Below, piece by piece: positions 57,067 to 64,000 of a DNA stretch of 64,000 nucleotides. Both the position numbers and the translations under genes were made by a program. The stretch covers positions 29,131 through 93,130 of the forward strand of contig DDTH01000007.1 in NCBI GenBank assembly GCA_002344055.1, in the 5' to 3' direction. Origin of the DNA: Sphingomonadales bacterium UBA2369. Its GTDB lineage: Bacteria; Pseudomonadota; Alphaproteobacteria; Sphingomonadales; Sphingomonadaceae. Every line of letters begins with the position of its first letter. Position 1 is the stretch's first letter. The notes below the pieces were generated by a model. The model made no database searches. It was not told the origin of the DNA and worked only from the letters and a program-made list of their open reading frames with translations.

Positions 57067-59799
57067 TCAGAACTTCACGCTCAGGCCCAGGCTGAAGGAC
57101 GTGCCGATATCGTAGGAATTGACGGAAATGCGGTTGCCGCCAGTCTCCTGAAATTCCTCATAGCCCTCGCCCAATATGTTGCGGATCTCGAGCTTGAACT
57201 CCGCCTCCCCGCCGAACATCGGCACCGCCTGGCGCGCGACCAGATCGAAGCGCAGGCCGGGCCGCTCCAGGATGTCCGGCTGCCGGTTGATGCCCTGGAT
57301 CGGGCCGCGATTGGTCACGCGCTCGCTGGCATAATTGGCCAGCAGCGTGATTTGCGACAGCGTGTCGCTATCCTCCAGGCTGAGCTGGACATTGACCAGA
57401 TGATCGGACTGGCCGGTCAGCGGCACACCGTCCTGGAACAGCAGATTGGCGGCCACGGGCTGAAGGTCCGGGCCGATGATCACCGACGCGTCCGAACTGA
57501 CCTGGCTCTGCGTGTAGGTGTAATTGGCGATCATCAGCAGCCGCCGCGTCTCGAAAAAGCCGCCCAGGCTCTCCAGCGACTGGCTGGCCTGCAATTCGAT
57601 CTCGCCGCCATAAAGTTCGGCGCGCGGTGCGTTGGCGAAGCCGGTCCGCAGCTGGCCGCCGCCCGCGAAGAAGGCCGCGGCCTCGATCGGGTTGGTGATC
57701 TCCTTGTAGAAACCGGAGGCGGTAAGCCGCTGCTGGCGACCGAAATACCATTCCACGCGCCCTTCCAGATTGGTCAGCTCGCTGTCCTGCAGGAAGGGAT
57801 TGCCAGTAAATTCCCGGTCGGAATCGAAATCCTGATAGAGTTGCGGCGCCAGTTCGCGGAATTGCGGACGGGCGATGGTCCGCGACCCGTGCAGGCGCGC
57901 CTGCATCTGCGGCGCGAATTCGTAGGTCAGGGTCAGCGCCGGCAGAAAATATTCATTCTCAAGGCCCGTCGCGGCAAGATTGTTGCCGATCGGCAGCACC
58001 GACTGCTCGGCCTGTTCGAAGCGGACGCCGCCATTCAGGCTCAGCCCGTCAAACACGTCGAAATTCGCCTGCAGATAGGCGCCGTGGATGGTGAGGTCGG
58101 CCTCGTAGCGCGCCGCGCCTTCCGCGCCCGAAACGTCGCGCAGCTGCAGATCCCAATTGTAGACGTTGAAGTCGGACAACAGATAGTCCGGCCGCTGCTG
58201 CGCGATCTGGATCGGCAGCGGCCCGCCGCCGGGGAAATATTGGAACTGATAGCGCGAGGAGGTCCGCTCGGTCCGGCTATAGGCATAGCCGGCGGTCACG
58301 GTCAGCGGGATCGGGTCGAAATTGTAGGTGAGGTCGATCCCGCCCGCCAGGACGTTTTCGCTCAAGTCGCTGAAGGCGATGCCGGCGGACTGGCCGGCGC
58401 CGGTCAGGTTGTTAACGTAATCGTCGACATCGGTCGCGCTCTTGGTCAGCGGGTCGCCGTCGCCCAGATAGAAATAGCTGATGTCGCGCTCATACGGGGA
58501 TTCACGCTGCGAATTGGCGTAGGTGCCGCGCAGGTCGATATCGAGCGCGCCGAAATCCAGCTCGGCCACGAATTGCGTGTCGAGCAATTGCCGTTCGAAC
58601 CAGTAGCTGTTCTGCTCGATGATCGAATCCGGCAGGTTCGGATCGGGATCGACGACGTTGCGGTTGAAGCCGGACGCGAGGCGCCCCTGCTTCAGCGTGT
58701 CGCGGATGAAGACGTTGGTCCAGCGGAGGCGATGCTCGCCCACTTCCAGCCCCACGCCCAGCATGCCGTTCACCAGAATGCGCTGATCGGTGATCACGGA
58801 GCGGAAGCTGCGCTGCGGAATCCCGGCCAGGTCCGGATCGTTCGACGTCTGCTGCAGCGTGTCGCGGGTGCGCCAGTTGCTGCTGTAGCCGAGCGACGCG
58901 ACAAAGCCGAGTTGCCCGTCGCCGAACACGGTCGTGGACGTGCCGCCGCTGATGCTGGCCGAGAAATTGGCCGGAATATTGCGGTTGGTCTGCAGCACTG
59001 TCGTCGGCGCATTGACCAGAGCGGCGGCGAAATCGCGGCGCTGGGCGGCCGTGGTCGCGGTGTTGAAATTGCCCGGTGCGACGGCGGCGCCCAGCCCGGC
59101 GGGCAGATCGCGCGTGCCGTCGTCGAAGCCGGTGAAGTCGAAATCGCTGCCATAATAAGTGTAGCCGAGATTGGCCGTCGTCTCGGTGTCGCCGCTGACG
59201 CTCATCCCGATCGAGAAGAAGCTTTCGCGCGGCACGGCGCGAGTGGTGAGATTGATTACGCCGCCGCCGAACTCGCCCGGGAAATTGGGCGAATAGGTCT
59301 TTTGCACCAGCGAACTGGCGATCAGGCTGGTCGGGAAGATGTCGAGCGGCACGACCCGGCGCAGCGGCTCGGGGCTGGGCAGTGGCGAGCCGTTCAGCAA
59401 AGCGAGGCTGTAGCGATCGCCGAGGCCGCGGACATAGACGAAGCCGTTGCCGACCACGCTGAGGCCGGTGACGCGGCCGAGCGCGCCGGCAATGTCGCCC
59501 TCGCCGCTGCGGGCAATGTCTTCCTGGCTGAGCAGGCTGACGACCTGCGGCGCGATGCGCTGGATGTTGCGCGAACCACGCTCGCCGGTGACGACCATTT
59601 CGGCGCCTTCATTGCCGAGACCGGCGCCGGGGATCGAAACTTCGACATCATCGCCCGGCTGCGCCGCATCCTGCGGGGCATCGCCCGCATCCGGCGTCTG
59701 GGCCGGCTGCGCGTCCGCGGCCGCCTGCGCGAGCGCAGCGGGCGAGAACAAGGCGGTGGACAGGAGCAGCATGCTGCCGAACGCGAAACTCTTCTTCAT
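57067..59799 (-). CDS. TonB-dependent outer membrane receptor
   Basis: The 910-residue product has a signal peptide (KKSFAFGSMLLLSTALFSP), a plug domain (IQRIAPQVVSLLSQEDIARSG, then VYVRGLGDRYSLALLNGSPLP) and a C-terminal beta-barrel ending in FSLGLSVKF with the terminal Phe required for outer-membrane insertion. The start is ATG 59799, because 57 further in-frame codons upstream lie over a hairpin and lack sense. It is downstream of a lipoprotein gene, with which it appears to form a unit. Confidence 0.92.
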   Translation of the reverse strand: MKKSFAFGSMLLLSTALFSPAALAQAAADAQPAQTPDAGDAPQDAAQPGDDVEVSIPGAGLGNEGAEMVVTGERGSRNIQRIAPQVVSLLSQEDIARSGEGDIAGALGRVTGLSVVGNGFVYVRGLGDRYSLALLNGSPLPSPEPLRRVVPLDIFPTSLIASSLVQKTYSPNFPGEFGGGVINLTTRAVPRESFFSIGMSVSGDTETTANLGYTYYGSDFDFTGFDDGTRDLPAGLGAAVAPGNFNTATTAAQRRDFAAALVNAPTTVLQTNRNIPANFSASISGGTSTTVFGDGQLGFVASLGYSSNWRTRDTLQQTSNDPDLAGIPQRSFRSVITDQRILVNGMLGVGLEVGEHRLRWTNVFIRDTLKQGRLASGFNRNVVDPDPNLPDSIIEQNSYWFERQLLDTQFVAELDFGALDIDLRGTYANSQRESPYERDISYFYLGDGDPLTKSATDVDDYVNNLTGAGQSAGIAFSDLSENVLAGGIDLTYNFDPIPLTVTAGYAYSRTERTSSRYQFQYFPGGGPLPIQIAQQRPDYLLSDFNVYNWDLQLRDVSGAEGAARYEADLTIHGAYLQANFDVFDGLSLNGGVRFEQAEQSVLPIGNNLAATGLENEYFLPALTLTYEFAPQMQARLHGSRTIARPQFRELAPQLYQDFDSDREFTGNPFLQDSELTNLEGRVEWYFGRQQRLTASGFYKEITNPIEAAAFFAGGGQLRTGFANAPRAELYGGEIELQASQSLESLGGFFETRRLLMIANYTYTQSQVSSDASVIIGPDLQPVAANLLFQDGVPLTGQSDHLVNVQLSLEDSDTLSQITLLANYASERVTNRGPIQGINRQPDILERPGLRFDLVARQAVPMFGGEAEFKLEIRNILGEGYEEFQETGGNRISVNSYDIGTSFSLGLSVKF

Positions 59800-59846
59800 C
59801 TCGAAATCCCCCAGTCTCAACGCGCCACGCGCGGCCTGAAAGCATG

Positions 59847-59879
59847 GGGGCGGCGATCCCGGTCGAGGATCGCCGCCCC
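59847..59879 (-). terminator. Hairpin between lipoprotein and TonB receptor genes
   Basis: A 13-bp stem (GGGGCGGCGATCC/GGATCGCCGCCCC) with a 7-base loop lies in the 98-base gap between the two genes. No strong T tail is seen on the minus strand. It may stabilise or attenuate the transcript, comparable to the hairpin between fbpA and fbpB. Confidence 0.6.
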
Positions 59880-59897
59880 TCTTGCGTGCAACGGCGA

Positions 59898-61478
59898 TCA
59901 GGAAGCGGGGAGCGACGTGCAGGATCCGCCGCTGCCGCCGAAATTGGCGTAGCCGGAATTGCAGGTCCAACCCTGGAAGCTGGTGTCGCCCGCACCGCTG
60001 ATCGCGCCGATGAAGCTGACAGCCTGCAGCCGGTTCGGAGCGGCCGCGTTCGGCTGACCGGTGCCGGCATAGATGTCGGCGTTGAACGCGGTCGGATCGG
60101 TCACCGTCACCGCATTCTCGGTCGCGCCGTTCATGAAGCTGTTGATCAGCGACGGCGTGTAGGCACTGTTATTGTTGTTCGCGCCCGAACCGAAGATCGT
60201 CGTGACCAGAGCCAGCGCGACATTGTTGTCGTCGCGGAACGGCGTGCCGCAATTCATTACGACCGAGCGGAAGACCGGGGCGCCGAGATCGAAGAGACCC
60301 GCATCGGCATCGCGCGAAGTCGTGCCGCCGGTCGCGTCGATGTCGAGGCAGGCCTGGCTGCTGACGACGATCGAGTTGAGCAAAGCGAAGTCGGTGCCGC
60401 CGCGCAGCAGGATGCCGTTGCCGCCCGAACTGTTGCGGCGCTGGATGAGGGTCGCGTTGGAGATGCGGTTATACTGGCGGGGCAGTGCATCCTCGTTGCC
60501 GTTCGAGTCGATCTCGAGCGCGCTGTCGCCGTCGCCGGTCGGCTTCTGCACCGCGAGCAGGAACTGGGCGGTGCCGCGATAGCCGAGATCGGTGTCGTAG
60601 CCGTCATCGTCGGCGCCGGTGATCGCGATATATTTGGTGTTCACACGGCCTCCGAAAATCTCGATGCCGTCGTCCGAGCTGTTGTGGACGTGGATGTGGT
60701 CGACCGTGGTCAGCTGGCCGACGCCGCCCATGGTGAGGCCCTGCAGCTCGTTGCCCGGCGCGATCTCGAAGCCAGAATAGCGGATCTGCACGAAGCGCAG
60801 CGAGCCGGAATTGTCGTTCGGGCTGGCGCCGCCGTAAAGCGAGCCGGTCGTGCCCTCGATCACCTGCTGGCAATTGGCCGAGCCGCCCGCCACCGCCGAA
60901 TTACAATCGGAGATCGGCGCGCGGCCGAGCAGGATGATGCCGCCCCACAGCCCCTGGCTGGTGTCGGTGACCGTGCCTTCCAGATTGCTGCGGTGGGTGA
61001 AGATGATCGGCTGCGTCGCGTTGCCGACCGCGTTGATGCGCGAGCCGCGGTTCACGACCAGATAGTCGTTGCCCGACTGGGCGACGACGACAACGCCCGG
61101 CTGCACCGTGAGCGTCACACTCTGGCAGGCGGCCAGCGGCGCGGCGGTGTCGCCGCCGCAATCGGTGCCGACATTGGTCGGGCCGGCAATCTGATAGGCC
61201 AGGCCCGGGACGTTCTGCAGCGTGGTGTCGGCGGTGAAGCGGCCCGGCAGTTCGCAGACGCGGCGATTGGCGACGACGCCCCGGTCGATCGTGCCGGTGA
61301 CGCAGGACGCGGCGGGCGTACCCGGCGGCGTCGTTGGCGGCGTGGTCGGCGGGGTCGGCGTGGGCGTCGGGGTCGGAACGATGATCACGCCCTCGCCCGG
61401 CGAAGCGATGTCGTCCGCGCCGCAGGCGGCGAGCGGCAGCATCGTGGTGACGAGCAATAGCGTACGGAATTTCGACAT
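59898..61478 (-). CDS. Beta-helix-like lipoprotein, partner of the TonB receptor
   Basis: The 526-residue product has lipobox MLPLAAC (Cys19), a (PT)n linker (about 30-45) and a long, Gly/Asn/Ser-rich domain with repeated short strands (TVDHIHVHNSSDDGIEIFGG, NTKYIAITGADDDGYDTD). This resembles a right-handed parallel beta-helix. Six or more Cys residues are distributed in pairs. Such lipoproteins are found next to TonB-dependent receptors in sphingomonads and Caulobacter relatives, where they may capture a substrate on the cell surface. The substrate here is unknown. Confidence 0.75.
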   Translation of the reverse strand: MSKFRTLLLVTTMLPLAACGADDIASPGEGVIIVPTPTPTPTPPTTPPTTPPGTPAASCVTGTIDRGVVANRRVCELPGRFTADTTLQNVPGLAYQIAGPTNVGTDCGGDTAAPLAACQSVTLTVQPGVVVVAQSGNDYLVVNRGSRINAVGNATQPIIFTHRSNLEGTVTDTSQGLWGGIILLGRAPISDCNSAVAGGSANCQQVIEGTTGSLYGGASPNDNSGSLRFVQIRYSGFEIAPGNELQGLTMGGVGQLTTVDHIHVHNSSDDGIEIFGGRVNTKYIAITGADDDGYDTDLGYRGTAQFLLAVQKPTGDGDSALEIDSNGNEDALPRQYNRISNATLIQRRNSSGGNGILLRGGTDFALLNSIVVSSQACLDIDATGGTTSRDADAGLFDLGAPVFRSVVMNCGTPFRDDNNVALALVTTIFGSGANNNNSAYTPSLINSFMNGATENAVTVTDPTAFNADIYAGTGQPNAAAPNRLQAVSFIGAISGAGDTSFQGWTCNSGYANFGGSGGSCTSLPAS

Positions 61479-61814
61479 GACCGGCCCCTTGGTTTTCCCT
61501 GGCATGGGAGCGACTCGGCTGCTGCCGGCTCCGCGTCCCGGGGCGGCAATTAGGGACGGTTCGTGACAGCCCGGCTGCGGAACGAAGACTCTCCGGACAT
61601 GAAAGAGTCAGCGTTCGGACATGCATCGGTCATGGAAACGTAACGCTGCGCCGGGGGCAGGAGACAAAGCGCCGCTCGTCTGTCACCGTCCGCGCATGCC
61701 GACGCCGACTCGCGCCTTCGCTGACCCTGAAACCCGACGGATTGCGCCAACGCCCGGATATGAGCGCAACCGCATGATCATCGTCACGCAAATCACGCTC
61801 TCGGGAGAGCGTTC
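61479..61814. promoter_or_regulatory. 336-base divergent intergenic region
   Basis: This is the only gap over 300 bases without a gene. It separates the leftward lipoprotein-receptor unit from the rightward TPR gene. Two copies of CTGTCAC, the PhoB half-site, lie at 61563-61569 (minus strand) and 61680-61686 (plus strand). Neither has a convincing second half at the proper spacing. No RNA or small ORF of note is seen. Confidence 0.35.
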
Positions 61815-62867
61815 TTGACCGCGGCGCGACATTTGAACGCGGGAAAGCCCAGGCGGCCGGCATGGATCGCGCCACTGGCGCTGCTGACGGTCGTCATCGG
61901 CGGCGGCGTCGGGATCGGTCTGCTGACCAGCCCGGGTGGCGGCAATGCGGACGGCACGACCGCTTTGCTCCAAAGCGGCAAGAGCGAGCTGATGCGCGGC
62001 ACACCCGGCAGCATCGGTCGCGCCCGCGAGCTGTTCGGCGAAGCGGCGGCCCGCGATCCCGACAATGCCGGCAATCACGCCCAGCTCGCTCTGGCCGACC
62101 TGCGGCTGATCGAATCCACCCCGCGCGCCGCCGCTGACGCGCTGCTGCGGGCGCATGCAGCTGCGACGCGCGCCGTGGAACTCGATCCCGATCTCGCCGA
62201 CGCGCAGGCGGCACTGGGGTACACGACCTTCTTCTGGCACGGCGACTGGCCGGGCGGGATGGCTCGGCTGGAGCAAGCAGTCGCGCTCGATCCGGCCTCG
62301 GCCCGCGCCCGCCACTGGCGCGGCCTCGCCTTGCTCTACAAGGGGGACACGACGCGCGGCCTCGCTGATCTGGACGCCGCCTTCCGCGCTGCACCGGCCG
62401 AGCGCGCGATCATCGCCGATCGGGGCCTCGCTCTGGTCCTGGCCGGACGCGCCGACGAAGGTCTCGCCGCCCTGCGCCGCCTCGCCCGCGAGGAGCCTGA
62501 ATTTGCCGGCGCCGCCCGCAACCTCGCTTTGGCCCAGCTGGCCCGTGGCGATGATGCCGCCTGGCTGGAGTCGGAGGAACGCGCCGCCATTCTGCTCGGC
62601 GACAATACGGGCGCTGATGCCATCGCCGCAGGCCGCGCCGCTTTGGGCAATGGCCGCGTGGCGGCGCTTACCGCCATCCTCTCGCGGGTCAGCGGGGCCT
62701 ATCGCCGCGCGCGCCTGCTCGCTTTGCTCGGCCGCGCCGACGATGCCCTCGTCGCGCTGGAAAACGCACGCCGCGACCCGGCCTTTCTCACAATCCGCCT
62801 CGACCCGGCCTTCGCCTCCCTTCGCGCCGATCCACGCTTCCAGGCACTCTCCGCCTCCCTCGGCTGA
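61815..62867 (+). CDS. TPR-repeat membrane-anchored protein
   Basis: The 350-residue product starts at TTG 61815 with GGGAGAG nine bases upstream. A single hydrophobic helix (about residues 18-38) is followed by tetratricopeptide-like helices: FGEAAARDPDNAGNHAQLAL, AVELDPDLADAQAALGY, LEQAVALDPASARARHWRGLA and later units. The C-terminal LDPAFASLRADPRFQAL is typical of TPR tails. It is divergent from the TonB receptor/lipoprotein pair and could be a scaffold or periplasmic partner, by context only. Confidence 0.8.
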   Translation: MTAARHLNAGKPRRPAWIAPLALLTVVIGGGVGIGLLTSPGGGNADGTTALLQSGKSELMRGTPGSIGRARELFGEAAARDPDNAGNHAQLALADLRLIESTPRAAADALLRAHAAATRAVELDPDLADAQAALGYTTFFWHGDWPGGMARLEQAVALDPASARARHWRGLALLYKGDTTRGLADLDAAFRAAPAERAIIADRGLALVLAGRADEGLAALRRLAREEPEFAGAARNLALAQLARGDDAAWLESEERAAILLGDNTGADAIAAGRAALGNGRVAALTAILSRVSGAYRRARLLALLGRADDALVALENARRDPAFLTIRLDPAFASLRADPRFQALSASLG

Positions 62868-62936
62868 CCTTGCCTTTGGCGCTGCCGCCCGCTAAGGGCC
62901 GGCCCTTCCAGGCACAGGCTCGGAAAAACATGCGGG

Positions 62937-63004
62937 AGATCGCCCTTCGGGGCGTTCGTCTGGACCGCTAAACTTGAACCCGTCCCGGTCCGCCGGGGCG
63001 ATCT
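62937..63004 (+). promoter_or_regulatory. Leader with long-range helix before rplK
   Basis: AGATCGCCC (62937-62945) pairs exactly with GGGCGATCT (62996-63004), enclosing about 50 bases and ending 15 bases before the rplK ATG. Such leaders regulate ribosomal operons, usually through L1 or related feedback. A perfect 14-bp palindrome AAGGGCCGGCCCTT lies just upstream at 62894-62907. No L1-type binding site was proven. Confidence 0.4.
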
Positions 63005-63019
63005 ACAGAGTGAGAGACA

Positions 63020-63451
63020 ATGGCTAAGAAAATCAGCGGCTATATCAAGCTGCACGTGCCGGCTGGCGACGCCAAGCCGGCGCCGCCGATCGGCCCGGCA
63101 CTGGGTCAGCGCGGCGTCAACATCATGGAATTCTGCAAGGCGTTCAACGCCCAGACCTCCAATGAGGAAAAGGGCACGCCGCTGCCCACCACCATCACCG
63201 TCTATGCCGATCGCAGCTTCAGCTTCGAGACCAAGACGCCGCCCGCGACTTTCTATCTGAAGAAGGCCGCGAAGATCAATTCGGGCTCCAAGGAGCCGGG
63301 CAAGGTCACGGCCGGCAAGGTCACGCGCGCGCAGCTCGAGGAGATTGCGACCGCGAAGATGAAGGATCTGAACGCGAACGACGTCACCGCCGCCGCGAAG
63401 ATCATCGAAGGTTCGGCCCGCGCGATGGGCCTCCAGGTTGTGGAGGGCTAA
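63020..63451 (+). CDS. rplK: 50S ribosomal protein L11
   Basis: The 143-residue protein binds 23S rRNA at the GTPase-associated centre. N-terminal KISGYIKLHVPAGDAKPAPP with IGPALGQRGVNIMEFCKAFN is diagnostic; it ends with the RNA-binding C-terminal domain (GSARAMGLQVVEG). It precedes rplA as usual. It is separated from nusG by about 10 kb here. Confidence 0.97.
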   Translation: MAKKISGYIKLHVPAGDAKPAPPIGPALGQRGVNIMEFCKAFNAQTSNEEKGTPLPTTITVYADRSFSFETKTPPATFYLKKAAKINSGSKEPGKVTAGKVTRAQLEEIATAKMKDLNANDVTAAAKIIEGSARAMGLQVVEG

Positions 63452-63454
63452 ACG

Positions 63455-64000
63455 ATGGCCAAGCTCACGAAGAAGCAGAAGGCGACCGCCGAGAAGATCG
63501 ACACCGATCGGCTGTACAATGTCGAGGACGCGATCAAGACGCTGAAGGCGAACGCCACGTCGAAGTTTGACGAGACGATCGAGATCGCCCTGAACCTGGG
63601 CGTCGATCCGCGTCATGCCGACCAGATGGTCCGCGGCGTCGTGTCGCTGCCCGCGGGCACCGGCAAGGACGTCCGCGTCGCCGTCTTCGCCCGCGCCGCC
63701 AAGGCCGAGGAAGCCACGGCCGCCGGTGCGGAAGTCGTCGGCGCCGAGGATCTGATGGAGCAGATCCAGGCCGGCAATATCAATTTTGACCGCGTGATCG
63801 CGACGCCCGACATGATGGGCATCGTCGGCCGCCTCGGCAAGGTGCTCGGCCCGAAGGGCATGATGCCGAACCCGAAGCTCGGCACCGTCACCCCGAACGT
63901 CGCCGAAGCGGTCAAGGCCGCCAAGGGCGGTCAGGTCGAGTTCCGCGTCGAGAAGGCCGGCATCATCCACTCGGGCATCGGCAAGGCGAGCTTCTCCGAC
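63455..64000 (+). CDS. rplA: 50S ribosomal protein L1, 5' part
   Basis: The first 182 codons of rplA, running off the end of the window. The segment includes KFDETIEIALNLGVDPRHAD and the L1 signature near GRLGKVLGPKGMMPNPKLGT. L1 binds 23S rRNA at the stalk and autoregulates rplKA translation. It follows rplK with three bases between. Confidence 0.96.
   Translation, partial: MAKLTKKQKATAEKIDTDRLYNVEDAIKTLKANATSKFDETIEIALNLGVDPRHADQMVRGVVSLPAGTGKDVRVAVFARAAKAEEATAAGAEVVGAEDLMEQIQAGNINFDRVIATPDMMGIVGRLGKVLGPKGMMPNPKLGTVTPNVAEAVKAAKGGQVEFRVEKAGIIHSGIGKASFSD

Noticed and set aside
57352..59952. 866-codon plus-strand frame opposite the TonB receptor
   Set aside because: Antisense to the receptor; no recognisable motif and biased composition.
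59844..61460. 538-codon plus-strand frame opposite the beta-helix-like lipoprotein
   Set aside because: Antisense shadow rich in Arg, Asp and Val; the minus strand has the lipobox and repeats.
1..64000. CRISPR array, insertion sequence, prophage, integrase or toxin-antitoxin pair
   Set aside because: No regularly spaced direct repeats and no transposase, integrase, Cas or recognisable toxin/antitoxin coding sequence were found on either strand.

Overview
The window is a high-GC (roughly two thirds G+C by eye), gene-dense chromosomal segment of an alphaproteobacterium, most probably a member of the Sphingomonadales. Pointers to that group are a CpdR-type single-domain response regulator, a SapC-family protein, the alphaproteobacterial F1-ATPase inhibitor zeta (DUF1476) next to a CGFS glutaredoxin and BolA, a DUF2155 lipoprotein joined to an NDUFA12-like complex I protein, a TonB-dependent receptor with a lipoprotein partner, and several GC-rich intergenic palindromes of the kind dispersed in sphingomonad genomes. 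I see no rRNA operon, CRISPR array, insertion sequence, transposase, integrase or prophage. The window reads as core chromosome with small accessory pockets.

Layout. 1-2.5 kb: the end of argR fused by a 4-nt overlap to argG, a glutamine amidotransferase, and tRNA-Val(GAC). 2.5-4.3 kb: an SDR-DoxX membrane oxidoreductase and a DUF2269 membrane protein. 4.4-7.9 kb: a compact accessory operon (small secreted protein, one-pass membrane protein, two tandem periplasmic ClpP-fold proteins). 7.9-17 kb: cpdR, N-formylglutamate amidohydrolase, sapC-like gene, DEAD-box helicase, GNAT, tgt, and an AraC regulator divergent from a short-chain dehydrogenase. 17-21.6 kb: an ArsR regulator with a membrane-protein partner and an inverted-repeat operator, a desaturase, a class-C-type serine hydrolase with a recognisable promoter/operator, and a VanW protein. 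21.6-23.5 kb: glutaredoxin-BolA-zeta and two related secreted proteins. 23.5-30 kb: quinone oxidoreductase and metallo-lactonase, scoAB CoA-transferase (with a repeat between the subunits), a structured intergenic region with a plus-strand terminator (candidate sRNA), an SCP2 protein and a thiamine-diphosphate enzyme. 30-34.7 kb: small hypothetical proteins, CsbD, a methyltransferase, an ankyrin protein and thiS-thiG.

34.7-37.4 kb: aroQ and accB-accC plus an ArsC-like protein. 37.4-42 kb: AbgT transporter, aat overlapping the DUF2155 gene antisense, NDUFA12, a double cold-shock-domain protein and recX. 42-49 kb: a fatty acyl-AMP ligase, an unusual 877-residue secreted zinc-phospholipase-C-like protein with a large helical middle, and a second desaturase. 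49-52.8 kb: a membrane GGDEF-EAL protein, tRNA-Trp(CCA), secE and nusG. 52.8-62.9 kb: an envelope and iron module (truncated haemoglobin, an FbpABC-type iron ABC transporter with a Fur-box-like site, a TonB receptor, its beta-helix-like lipoprotein partner and a TPR protein). This module separates secE-nusG from rplK-rplA, which resume at 63.0 kb and run off the window.

Most worth following up: the tandem ClpP-fold operon at 4.4-7.9 kb, the large zinc-phospholipase-like protein at 44.6-47.2 kb, the candidate structured sRNA at about 27.2-27.36 kb, and the receptor/lipoprotein/TPR module at 57-62.9 kb. All functional statements come from reading the sequence and recalled family knowledge; no database search was run.
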